DNA of 64,000 nt from an uncultured Alphaproteobacteria bacterium (lineage in GTDB: Bacteria; Pseudomonadota; Alphaproteobacteria; Rhodobacterales; Rhodobacteraceae). Shown here one piece after another: positions 8,786 to 16,663 of the stretch. Where the stretch lies: the NCBI GenBank assembly GCA_902573735.1, contig CACGLH010000004.1, positions 44,737 to 108,736 of the forward strand, written 5' to 3'. Every line of letters starts with the position of its first letter. The stretch's first letter is position 1. Both the position numbers and the translations under genes were made by a program. The notes beneath the pieces are model-generated. The model worked only from the letters and a program-made list of their open reading frames with translations. It had not been told where the DNA came from and ran no database searches.

Positions 8786-11700
8786 GTGCCTATCTCTGTA
8801 TCAAATGGATTGGGAAAATTAGTTTCAGCAAATTTAACTCCTAATCAAAGAAATATCGAAGAATCTATTCAAAAGCTATCAACTGGTATTAGAATTCATA
8901 AAGGTGCAGACGATGCTGCAAGTATGCACTTAGCAAGTAGATTTGAATCTCATGTTAAAGGTTTAACAGTAACCATTTCTAATCAAAAAGATGCGCTAGC
9001 TGCTCTTTATACTGCAGAAGGTGGTATTAATAAAATAGGTAATTTGCTTCAAAATATGAGAGAATTAGCAGTCCAATCACAAACTGATACCATAGACAAT
9101 CTTCAGAGAGAACTTCTTGTTGCTAAATCAGATGCAATTAAACTTGAAATTTCTAGAATTGCTCTAAATACTAAGTTTGGTGACACTAAACTCTTAGATG
9201 GCACTTACCAGAATAAATCAATCCAAGTAGGAAAAAATTCTTTTGATACCATAGATATAAGTATTGGAAGTGTTGCTGGAATTGATATGGTCTTTGTAAG
9301 AGATGATTTAACACAACGAGTTTATACAACTCCATATATTATTGGTCAAACTGAAACTTCTTTACAAACTTCAAACAACAATAAAATTGAAGCAAATACT
9401 ATATTCATTGATGGACATCAAGATAACGCAAATATTGTAATCGATGCAGGTATGCAAGCATCACAATTTGCAACTCGTGTTCATGCTGCTGGTTTGGGTA
9501 TTGATGCATCGGCTGTTACAAAAGCACAGTTGTTTGGTATGGCACAGGCATCTGACATTTCTTTTAGATTAGGTGCTAATAGTGCAAATAGTAGCGATGC
9601 TTCTGGAGTGACTATTTCAGCTACAATTACAGATCCCAATGATTTAGAACCTTTAGTTACGGCGGTAAATTTAAAAACTGCACAAACTGGTGTTTCTGCT
9701 GAAATTTCAATAATAAGTGGTAGTGCTGATAGTTCTGCAATTACCTTAACAGATGATAATGGGGATGACATATTTATATCTCATATGGATTTTACTCCTG
9801 ATGGCCCATCTCATTCTAATAATGCTGCATCAAACCAAAATGAAATATTTGCTAGATCTCTGGATAAAGATGGGGTTCAAGCAGATATTGCCAATACAAA
9901 TCTAACAAGAGGAATTGGAACTGACGAGATAGTAAGATTCATTGATAAAGATCGTAATATTCATGTTGATCAAGCAGAAGGAGTAGTAAGTGTAACAGTA
10001 ACTGATAAAGGTTCTGGATACGCATCGACTCCTACTGTAACATTTAGTGGAGGTAATTTTTCACAAGACGCATCTGGAGCAACTGGTGCAATAGCCAATT
10101 ACTCAGCAAATTTAGTAAATGGTAAAGTAGATACCATAACTAGAGCTACCTTAGCAGATCGTGGAAGAGGTTACGATCAAACACCAACTATAACTATACC
10201 AGCACCACCAGTTCAAAATTTCAATGCACGTACATCAATAAATATTACAAATGATCGAATTACTTTAAACAGCCATAATTTTGAAACTGGTGATCCTTTG
10301 ACCTACGGTAGAAATGGAGGAACTACCTTAACAGGCCTCATAGATGGAAATGAATATTTTGCAATTAAGCATGATAATAACACGATTAGTTTAGCTTCTA
10401 CTAAGGCAAACGCTTTAGCAAATAATTCTTTAGATTTAGAACCCGCTAGTCACTCATTTAATGCTAGATCAAATACAAGTGTTACAAATGATACGATACA
10501 GGCGTCAAACCATAATTTTGCAAATGGAGACACAGTTACATATACAAGTGGTGGGAGAACATTAAGAAATTTCACTGATGGTCAAGATTATATTGTTAGA
10601 AATGTGAGTGGAAGTACCTTTAAATTAGAAGACACAACATCAGGAAATACTATCAACATAGTAGGTATGCAAGATAGCTTTAATGCACAAAATGACGTAA
10701 ATCATACGACTAATAGAATTAGCGTGTCAGGAAATGATTTTGTAAATAATGATAAAGTTACTTATTCTTCTGGTGGAGGAGTAGCTATTGGTGGATTAGT
10801 AGATGGTCAAGATTATTATGTTCGTAGTATTTCAGGAGATACGATTCAATTATCAGCAACATCATTTGGGTCTGCAATTGACATCATTGCGAGGGAAACT
10901 GGCAGTTTTAATGCTGATAGTGGCGTAGATTTAAGTGCTGATACAATAACAGCACCGGGGCATTCATTATCAGATGGTAATCAAGTCACGTATACAACTA
11001 ATAGTGGTGGTACTGCTATAAGGGGGTTAACTGCAGGTCAAACATATTTTGTAAGAAATGTTCTTGGTAATACTTTTCAAGTATCTGAGACACTAGCTGG
11101 TTCTATTGTAGACTTACAACCAGAACAAAGTTCCTTTAATGCTGCAACTCAAGTCTCAGGAATAAATATAAGTACCACTCACAAGTTTTCATCAGGTGAT
11201 ATTGTAACTTATTCTGCGGGATCAGGAACTGCAATTGGTGGTTTGGTAGATGGTACTGAATATCGTATTATAAATGTATCAGGAAGTACATTTAATCTTG
11301 AAGATTCAATTAGTGGTGGGGGTCCAATTTCCCTAACAGCTGGAGCATCTGAAACGCATACTCTAACTGGTAGAAATTCAGGTTCTTCAGAAACACATTC
11401 TTTTAATGGAGCATATGCTGGAGAAAACGAAACTCATACATTTACTAATGAGTATGCTGGCCCATCTTCAGAAAGCCATAGTTTTAAAAGTACACAATAT
11501 GCTGGGCACGATACAACACAAACTTTTCAGGGAAGAACAGCTACTGCCACTCCGGTTATGGGTGAAGACGACGTCCCGGACCCAGTTTATTATAATGACA
11601 TAACACAAGATTATGAAAGAGCGGCCTTGATTGTTGGTACTGTGACAATGGAAAGCCCTAAAATTATTAGAATTGCATCTGATAACCCAACTGAAAAGGC

Positions 11701-12172
11701 TGGATTTTTTGGTGCTGCCTATAACTATACCGATGGCGAAGGGGTAAGTATGGGAAATAGTGACGTTCGAACCATAGACCCATTCAAAACAGTAAATGAT
11801 GTTGACATATCTACAATAACAAGTGCTAGCAAATCTTTAGACTATATTGATGCAGGTATAGATCAATTTATTAAAGTAGGTAATGAAATTTCTATCAATG
11901 CTTCTAGAATAAGTAGTGCTATTACAAGTACATTAAATAATATGATTCATGCTGAGGGAGAATTTAGTAGTTTGTTATCAACAGATTATGCGATTGAAAC
12001 TACTACTTTTACTGTAAGCTCCATGATTAAGGAAACTTCTTTAGCATTATTAGCGCAAGCTAATGCACCAAAAAAAGCTGTTAATACATTAATTTCAAAT
12101 GTAATGGAAAATGATTGGGATCCTACATTCTTTCTAGTACAAGGTGGTGGGTATAGATATAGAAATATTTAA
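8786..12172 (+). CDS. Giant flagellin-like protein with a central tandem-repeat domain
   Basis: A 1128-residue protein whose ends are flagellin. Residues 1-150 form the flagellin N domain (LSTGIRIHKGADDAASM, MRELAVQSQTDT, NTKFGDTKLLDG), and about residues 1000-1100 form the C domain (SLDYIDAGIDQFIKVGNEIS, with the heptad-like pattern to the SLALLAQANAPKKAVNTLIS block). Ordinary flagellins are about 270-550 residues, so 600 or more residues are inserted. The insert holds about five repeats of 74-79 residues (residues 479-855), then five short ETHTF-type units (856-915). A further 20 residues follow the usual C-terminal end. The start is GTG with an AAAGGAAA Shine-Dalgarno. A sigma-54 promoter precedes it. 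No other flagellar gene is in the window. It probably forms a filament with a large surface-exposed, beta-rich, Asn/Thr/Ser/Gly-rich domain; an adhesin role is possible. Confidence 0.85.
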   Translation: MPISVSNGLGKLVSANLTPNQRNIEESIQKLSTGIRIHKGADDAASMHLASRFESHVKGLTVTISNQKDALAALYTAEGGINKIGNLLQNMRELAVQSQTDTIDNLQRELLVAKSDAIKLEISRIALNTKFGDTKLLDGTYQNKSIQVGKNSFDTIDISIGSVAGIDMVFVRDDLTQRVYTTPYIIGQTETSLQTSNNNKIEANTIFIDGHQDNANIVIDAGMQASQFATRVHAAGLGIDASAVTKAQLFGMAQASDISFRLGANSANSSDASGVTISATITDPNDLEPLVTAVNLKTAQTGVSAEISIISGSADSSAITLTDDNGDDIFISHMDFTPDGPSHSNNAASNQNEIFARSLDKDGVQADIANTNLTRGIGTDEIVRFIDKDRNIHVDQAEGVVSVTVTDKGSGYASTPTVTFSGGNFSQDASGATGAIANYSANLVNGKVDTITRATLADRGRGYDQTPTITIPAPPVQNFNARTSINITNDRITLNSHNFETGDPLTYGRNGGTTLTGLIDGNEYFAIKHDNNTISLASTKANALANNSLDLEPASHSFNARSNTSVTNDTIQASNHNFANGDTVTYTSGGRTLRNFTDGQDYIVRNVSGSTFKLEDTTSGNTINIVGMQDSFNAQNDVNHTTNRISVSGNDFVNNDKVTYSSGGGVAIGGLVDGQDYYVRSISGDTIQLSATSFGSAIDIIARETGSFNADSGVDLSADTITAPGHSLSDGNQVTYTTNSGGTAIRGLTAGQTYFVRNVLGNTFQVSETLAGSIVDLQPEQSSFNAATQVSGINISTTHKFSSGDIVTYSAGSGTAIGGLVDGTEYRIINVSGSTFNLEDSISGGGPISLTAGASETHTLTGRNSGSSETHSFNGAYAGENETHTFTNEYAGPSSESHSFKSTQYAGHDTTQTFQGRTATATPVMGEDDVPDPVYYNDITQDYERAALIVGTVTMESPKIIRIASDNPTEKAGFFGAAYNYTDGEGVSMGNSDVRTIDPFKTVNDVDISTITSASKSLDYIDAGIDQFIKVGNEISINASRISSAITSTLNNMIHAEGEFSSLLSTDYAIETTTFTVSSMIKETSLALLAQANAPKKAVNTLISNVMENDWDPTFFLVQGGGYRYRNI
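10220..11345 (+). repeat. Five ~76-residue tandem repeats inside the flagellin-like gene
   Basis: Each unit begins with a SFNA-like motif and runs through a D/N-rich strand, NGDxVTY, a GG-x-A-I/L-x-GL segment, DGQDYYVR and SGSTFKLED-type strands. Unit starts are at 10220, 10457, 10679, 10907 and 11135 (residues 479, 558, 632, 708 and 784), giving spacings of 79, 74, 76 and 76 residues. The units have diverged at DNA level, so the array is old rather than a recent expansion. The pattern resembles beta-rich repeats of large bacterial surface proteins. Confidence 0.85.
11351..11527 (+). repeat. Short ETHTF-type peptide repeats in the flagellin-like gene
   Basis: Five units begin at 11351, 11390, 11429, 11471 and 11513 and read ETHTL, ETHSF, ETHTF, ESHSF and TTQTF. 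Their spacing is 13, 13, 14 and 14 residues, with YAG in the linkers (AYAGEN, EYAGPS, QYAGHD). They follow directly on the five long repeats and precede the return to flagellin-type sequence. The regular histidines are notable for a surface protein. Confidence 0.8.
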
Positions 12173-12279
12173 TCATATTTTTTTAAATTTAATCATTTTT
12201 CTAATATTTAATATTCTTTATCATTGACACCTACTTATAGTTTAAATAGTTTCCAAATATATTTATATGGAGTTTTTAT

Positions 12280-12570
12280 ATGTCTAAAATACTGCAGGTT
12301 GTCATTTATAAATCTATCTCTGACGAAGAAAAGCTTGCTGCTTATGCTGAATTAGCTGGACCTGCAATGAAAGCTGCTGGTGCTAAGTTTTTAGCTAGGG
12401 GTATCCCAGTCGCAGTAAGGGAAGAAGGACAAAAAACTAGAACAGTTGTTGTTGAATGGGAAAGTATTGAAGCTGCTAATGCAGGATATAACAGTGATGG
12501 ATACCAAGAGGCTCTTAAAAAACTTGATGGAAGTGCAGTAAGAGAATTTAGATACGTCGAAATGGTTTAA
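12280..12570 (+). CDS. DUF1330 domain protein
   Basis: A 96-residue single-domain protein of the DUF1330 family, a small alpha-beta (dimeric ferredoxin-like) fold found in many proteobacteria. The family pattern is visible: Y-x-x-LAGPAMKAAGAKFLARG in the first half, then RTVVVEWESIEAANAGYNSD, and a SAVREFRYVEMV end. It starts with ATG after a GGAG sequence and stands alone between the flagellin and the convergent ridA-like gene. A candidate TTGACA -35 element sits at 12224. Function in the family is unknown. Its codon content is slightly richer in Ala/Gly than the neighbours, consistent with a well-expressed small protein. Confidence 0.88.
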   Translation: MSKILQVVIYKSISDEEKLAAYAELAGPAMKAAGAKFLARGIPVAVREEGQKTRTVVVEWESIEAANAGYNSDGYQEALKKLDGSAVREFRYVEMV

Positions 12571-12584
12571 ATCTATAAATAAAT

Positions 12585-13067
12585 TTATTTTATTAAAACT
12601 TCTCCTTCAATTTCTATAGCTAGGTTCATAGGTAATCCGGCTACCCCAATTGCTGATCTCGAATGTCTCCCAACATCTGGGCCAAATACTTCTAAAACAA
12701 GTTCACTAAAACCATTTATAACGATATGTTGTTCATCATATCCAGATGCTGAATTAACCATTCCAAATACCCTTACCCAATTAGTAATTCTAGAAAGATC
12801 CCCAATTTCCTGTTTCAAATTTGCAAAAATAGACAAACCAATTTCTCTAGATGCAAGTTTTGCTTCCTCAGTTGTCAAATCAGTACCAACCTGACCATAT
12901 GGACCGTTAATAGATCCATCATTGGCTTGTCTAGGATGTCCTGATATTAAAGCTCTATTTCCTCTTAAATTTATAAAGCTAAATGGGAGTTCAAGATTAG
13001 GGGGTAATTTTATTGGGTCTGGAAGTTTTAATCCAAGCTCAATTATTTTTTTCTCTGGATCGTTCAT
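12585..13067 (-). CDS. RidA/YjgF family protein
   Basis: A 160-residue member of the RidA (YjgF/YER057c/UK114) superfamily, whose best-known members hydrolyse reactive enamine/imine intermediates. The fold pattern is visible: LISGHPRQANDGSINGPYGQ, the helix with TEEAKLASREIGLSI, the DLSRITNWVRVFGMV strand, and the signature GRHSRSAIGVAGLP, which holds the conserved arginine that binds the carboxylate of the substrate, then AIEIEGEV at the end. The N-terminal extension (EKKIIELGLKLPDP) is typical of the longer RidA subgroup rather than the 130-residue archetype, so it may act on another substrate. It converges with the DUF1330 gene with 14 bases between stops. Confidence 0.87.
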   Translation of the reverse strand: MNDPEKKIIELGLKLPDPIKLPPNLELPFSFINLRGNRALISGHPRQANDGSINGPYGQVGTDLTTEEAKLASREIGLSIFANLKQEIGDLSRITNWVRVFGMVNSASGYDEQHIVINGFSELVLEVFGPDVGRHSRSAIGVAGLPMNLAIEIEGEVLIK

Positions 13068-13167
13068 TTTTAACTCCTTTGTTGTTAGATTCTAAATATT
13101 ATTCTAAATAAATAAAATTATATGACTTTTTTTATTTGATTTAAGTATTATTTAAATTCTGTTCTTA

Positions 13168-14682
13168 ATGAATTATAAAATGATCATTTCATACCCTATA
13201 CGTCTAATTTTATCACTTTTTTTCTCGCTTTTATTACTTATCAGCCTCTTTAATTTATCAAAATTAGATCAAGAGATTTTAATTAAAAAACAGACAATCA
13301 ACGAAACACCAGTCACGATTTTTGAACCAAAAAAAGACAAAAAAGATAATATTTTGGTTTTTATTGCTCACGGATTTGCAGGATCCTCAAGTTTTATGAA
13401 ATCAATAGCGATTTCTTTAGCAACTACAGGTTACAAAACCGTTGCTTATGACTTCTTAGGACATGGAAGACATTCAAGAGCTTATTCTGGTAGTATAACT
13501 AATGAAAATGGAGCTACGCAACTTTTTGTTGAACAAACATCAGATCTTACAGATTATTTTCTAAATAAAAATGAACAGGATGAGCTTATTATCATAGGCC
13601 ACTCAATGGCCTCAGATATTATATTTAGAGTGGCTAATACTTATGATAAATTTATTGGGTCTATTGGAGTGTCAAACTATACTGATCAAATAAAAAAAAA
13701 TGAACCTAATAATGTGCTTATTATAAATGGTATGTGGGAAAAGCATTTAAGAAATAAAGCTCTAAATATACTTGAATCAATTGGCATAACTAATCCTGAA
13801 GAAAACATTTTATATGGTTCTTTTAATGATGGATCTGCTCGCAAAGTTTTGTCGATACAAAATGCAGATCATGTGGGTATTTTATATTCAGAAAATTCCC
13901 AATTATTAATAAATGATTGGGTCAATAAAATAGTGGGAAATCAATATAGTATTAAAACTAATAATCTAGGTATTTGGGCTGCCCTCTTGTTTATATCAGT
14001 TATAGGTTTATTCATCATTATAGTATCATTTTTTAAAAAACAATGTTCTAATAAAATTGATGTAAGTATTTTTAGATGTATATTTGGTAATATTTCTGCA
14101 GCAATAATCACTCCTATAGTAGTATATTTTATTCCAATTAATTTTACAGAATACCCAGCTCATTCTTATCTCATAAAACACCTATTCTTATATTCAATTC
14201 TAGTAATTATTATAAATAAAATTCCGCTAAATTTGTCATCACTCAGTAATTTTAAATTACTGGACTTTACTTTTTTATTTTGTTTTTTTGCTTTTATAAT
14301 TGGAAGTATTCTTGATAATTATGTAAGCACTTTTTATTTGACACATTCACGTGTAGAGTTATTTTTCCCACTTATTATAGGTTGTATACCTATTTGTTTT
14401 TTGATTGATAGTTATTATACAAATAAAAGATTTATTCTTTTAAAATCTTTAATTACAAAGTCATTTTTAATTATTAGTTTATCCTTTGCAATCTATCTCA
14501 AATTTAATGAATTATTTCTTTTGGGATATGCGATTATTTTATTGATTGCATTTTGGGTGGTTTATGGTTTTTTAAGTCACTATCTCATGAAAAGAATAGG
14601 CTCTTTTTTATCTATTTCTTTTGCTAATGGATTAACTTTGGCTTGGACGTTAGCAATTGCTTTACCTATGTATATCGCTTAA
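13168..14682 (+). CDS. Alpha/beta hydrolase fused to a polytopic membrane domain
   Basis: A 504-residue protein with one N-terminal membrane helix (about residues 9-29), a periplasmic or cytosolic alpha/beta-hydrolase domain (about 50-255) and then eight or so hydrophobic helices from about residue 268 to the end. In the hydrolase, FIAHGFAGSSSF is the oxyanion loop, AYDFLGHGRHS follows strand 4, IIGHSMASD is the nucleophile elbow with the catalytic serine, and ADHVGIL gives the late histidine. The C-terminal membrane part is rich in Ile/Phe/Leu with no motif I recognise. Substrate is unknown; acting on a lipid or membrane-associated ester is a reasonable inference. It is a single-gene unit, convergent with the DUF3137 gene. 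Confidence 0.75.
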   Translation: MNYKMIISYPIRLILSLFFSLLLLISLFNLSKLDQEILIKKQTINETPVTIFEPKKDKKDNILVFIAHGFAGSSSFMKSIAISLATTGYKTVAYDFLGHGRHSRAYSGSITNENGATQLFVEQTSDLTDYFLNKNEQDELIIIGHSMASDIIFRVANTYDKFIGSIGVSNYTDQIKKNEPNNVLIINGMWEKHLRNKALNILESIGITNPEENILYGSFNDGSARKVLSIQNADHVGILYSENSQLLINDWVNKIVGNQYSIKTNNLGIWAALLFISVIGLFIIIVSFFKKQCSNKIDVSIFRCIFGNISAAIITPIVVYFIPINFTEYPAHSYLIKHLFLYSILVIIINKIPLNLSSLSNFKLLDFTFLFCFFAFIIGSILDNYVSTFYLTHSRVELFFPLIIGCIPICFLIDSYYTNKRFILLKSLITKSFLIISLSFAIYLKFNELFLLGYAIILLIAFWVVYGFLSHYLMKRIGSFLSISFANGLTLAWTLAIALPMYIA

Positions 14683-14730
14683 AGATGTTATATATAAGAT
14701 TTTGATTTTTGCTTATAAAGTTAATATATT

Positions 14731-14755
14731 GAAAATAAGCTAAAGGTTTATTTTC
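14731..14755. terminator. Hairpin between convergent genes (possible bidirectional terminator)
   Basis: GAAAATAA at 14731-14738 pairs perfectly with TTATTTTC at 14748-14755 around a nine-base loop. It lies between the stop of the membrane hydrolase and the 3' end of the convergent DUF3137 gene, which it overlaps. The stem is AT-rich, so terminator strength is doubtful. Confidence 0.4.
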
Positions 14756-15798
14756 ATATTTAATTTTAGTTGATCAATTATACTAAATATTAAATTTAAT
14801 TCTTTTAGCAAAATTTTACTGTCATCAATAAAGTCTTCAGGTTCATAAATTGAACCTGGTTCAAACATATTTTTTTTAATCGGTATCATCATAAATAATT
14901 CTTTATTGTAGAAACAACATTCAATTGACTTACTACCAAATGATGAAGTAAGTTCCATCAATCTCTCCATAAAAGTTACAGTTAATAGATATCTTGCTTC
15001 TACTTGGTCGTCAGAATAAACTTCAAACATTTTTTCAAAGTGAGGATCTTCAAGTTTAACATTTTTTAAAGATGAAAATTTTTTTGTAAACCAATTTCCA
15101 ATAACCCCACTATCTTTTCTTACAACAGTCTTAGCCTTAAATTTTTTGTTCATACTTAATGTAATCATAATACCTTTAAAAACAGTTTTATAATAACTAC
15201 GGTCTTTTGTTCTTACTCTTTTTTCTAATTCTGTTTCAAATAAATCAATGGTAACTCCTTTGTATGTACCATACATGTGATCTTCACTTGTTTCTCTTTG
15301 ATAATTGGGAATTAGACCACTATATTCATAAGATCCTGCACTTTTTTGGGTTTCATGATTATATTGAAATTTTCCAAAAAAATTTAAAATATTTGGAAAA
15401 ATCTCGGTTTTGATAGTTTGCTGATATAAATTCATTGAATTTGTAATAAAAAAAGAAAGCAATCCATAAAAAATAATTAATATGCAAAATATAATTTCAA
15501 AGGAATTCTCTCCAAAAATCGAATACCAATCTATATAAGGAATTACAAAAGGTATCAAAACCATAATTGGAAAACAAATAAAAGCATTTTTTCTTGCTTT
15601 TTTAAGGGCTAAAATTCTTTCTTTTTCAAATTTTATAACTTTTTCACTTAAATATTTTTTATAATGCTTAGAAAATCCTTTTTCGTAAATTTCTGTTTCT
15701 TTAAAAGTATCACCCAGTTTTTTTGATTTTAAAAGATTTGGATTAAACAGTCTTAAGATTGAAAAAATAGAAATAACAATTTTTATAAAAAGTGACAT
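14740..15798 (-). CDS. DUF3137 domain membrane protein
   Basis: A 352-residue protein with two close hydrophobic segments after a charged N-terminal region (about residues 75-96 and 101-122: ICFPIMVLIPFVIPYIDWYS and IIFCILIIFYGLLSFFI), then a large soluble domain with FGKFQYN, SEDHMYGTYKGVTIDLFE and a beta-rich C-terminal region. This layout and the adjacency to lemA match the DUF3137 family, whose genes are commonly paired with lemA. A longer frame opens at 15888 but that would overlap lemA by 80 bases; the ATG at 15798 sits ten bases after the lemA stop and is preferred. Function is unknown; membrane stress or envelope remodelling has been proposed for the pair. Confidence 0.75.
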   Translation of the reverse strand: MSLFIKIVISIFSILRLFNPNLLKSKKLGDTFKETEIYEKGFSKHYKKYLSEKVIKFEKERILALKKARKNAFICFPIMVLIPFVIPYIDWYSIFGENSFEIIFCILIIFYGLLSFFITNSMNLYQQTIKTEIFPNILNFFGKFQYNHETQKSAGSYEYSGLIPNYQRETSEDHMYGTYKGVTIDLFETELEKRVRTKDRSYYKTVFKGIMITLSMNKKFKAKTVVRKDSGVIGNWFTKKFSSLKNVKLEDPHFEKMFEVYSDDQVEARYLLTVTFMERLMELTSSFGSKSIECCFYNKELFMMIPIKKNMFEPGSIYEPEDFIDDSKILLKELNLIFSIIDQLKLNMKINL

Positions 15799-15808
15799 TA
15801 AAAGGTAG

Positions 15809-16375
15809 TTAAAGAAATTTTTCTGCAGAAATTGGTTGCTTTGATGCCTCATCAGCTTCATAGAAAGGCATGATTTGAGCATTTGCATATTTAGCTAAAA
15901 AAGTCCCAGGGAAAATTTCTATGGAATTATTGAGTTGTGAGACTGCTGAATTATAAAAACGCCTTGCTGCAGCTATTTTTGCCTCAACTTCATTATAAGT
16001 TAATTGTGCTTGTATCATTGTTTCATTAGATTTTAGTTCAGGATATGCTTCTACAGAAATCATTACTTTTCCTAATTCTGAGCCAAGAGTTGCTGCTGCA
16101 GAAATATGATCTTTAATTGCTGTTGGGTCAGATTTATCATAAGGTTGATTTTCTTTTGTCCTTAATTTTGTGACGTTTTCAATTAAATCTTTTTCATGAT
16201 TCATAAATTTTTTTGCAATAGTAAGCACATTTGGTATTAAGTTACTTCTATTTTTTAACTGAACATCTATACCTGCTAACGCCTCAAAAACACTATTTTT
16301 ATTTCTAATGATTCTTGCGTAAAGGAAATATAGTAAAATCAATAAGAGAAGGATTACTCCAAAAATAATTTCCAT
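15809..16375 (-). CDS. lemA: LemA family protein
   Basis: A 188-residue LemA-type protein: one N-terminal membrane anchor (residues 3-20, with a short loop) and a four-helix-bundle domain. Family signatures are IRNKNSVFEALAGIDVQLKN, RSNLIPNVLTIAKKF, AYPELKSNETMIQAQ and AAARRFYNSAVSQLNNSIE, ending with FPGTFLAKYANA. The bundle faces the outside or cytosol according to the family; the molecular role is not established. It is the first gene of a two-gene unit with the DUF3137 gene (10-base gap) and reads away from the metallo-beta-lactamase gene across a 288-base intergenic region. Confidence 0.92.
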   Translation of the reverse strand: MEIIFGVILLLLILLYFLYARIIRNKNSVFEALAGIDVQLKNRSNLIPNVLTIAKKFMNHEKDLIENVTKLRTKENQPYDKSDPTAIKDHISAAATLGSELGKVMISVEAYPELKSNETMIQAQLTYNEVEAKIAAARRFYNSAVSQLNNSIEIFPGTFLAKYANAQIMPFYEADEASKQPISAEKFL

Positions 16376-16663
16376 TTTTTAATCTTCTTAATATGTTATG
16401 GGGACACACTTTGTATTAAAATATTAATAATATACTACAAAAACTAATTTTGGAAAATAAATAACTACAGCATTATTGTTTTATAATTTTACAGATGGTG
16501 AATTATTGTTATTTTAAATACTTTTTTATTAATTTTTTGTGCAAAATAAACAAGTAATTTTCCATAGTTTTATTAAAATTTACTTAAATTAATTTTTCCT
16601 ATAAAATCTAAATTATAAATTTTTCTGATTGAGTTATAAAATAAATAAATTAGTAGTTGAAAA
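16376..16663. other. AT-rich divergent intergenic region
   Basis: This 288-base spacer separates lemA (minus) from the MBL-fold gene (plus). It must hold promoters for both but is so AT-rich that no -35/-10 pair stands out. I see no tRNA, no strong hairpin and no small reading frame with a good ribosome binding site. Confidence 0.6.

Noticed and set aside
9481..9771. A minus-strand frame inside the giant flagellin gene
   Set aside because: The plus-strand flagellin frame is continuous and has a promoter and ribosome site; the reverse frame has none.
12224..12251. TTGACA promoter before the DUF1330 gene
   Set aside because: The -35 is perfect but no convincing -10 is found at 16-18 bases, so it was not listed as a separate feature.
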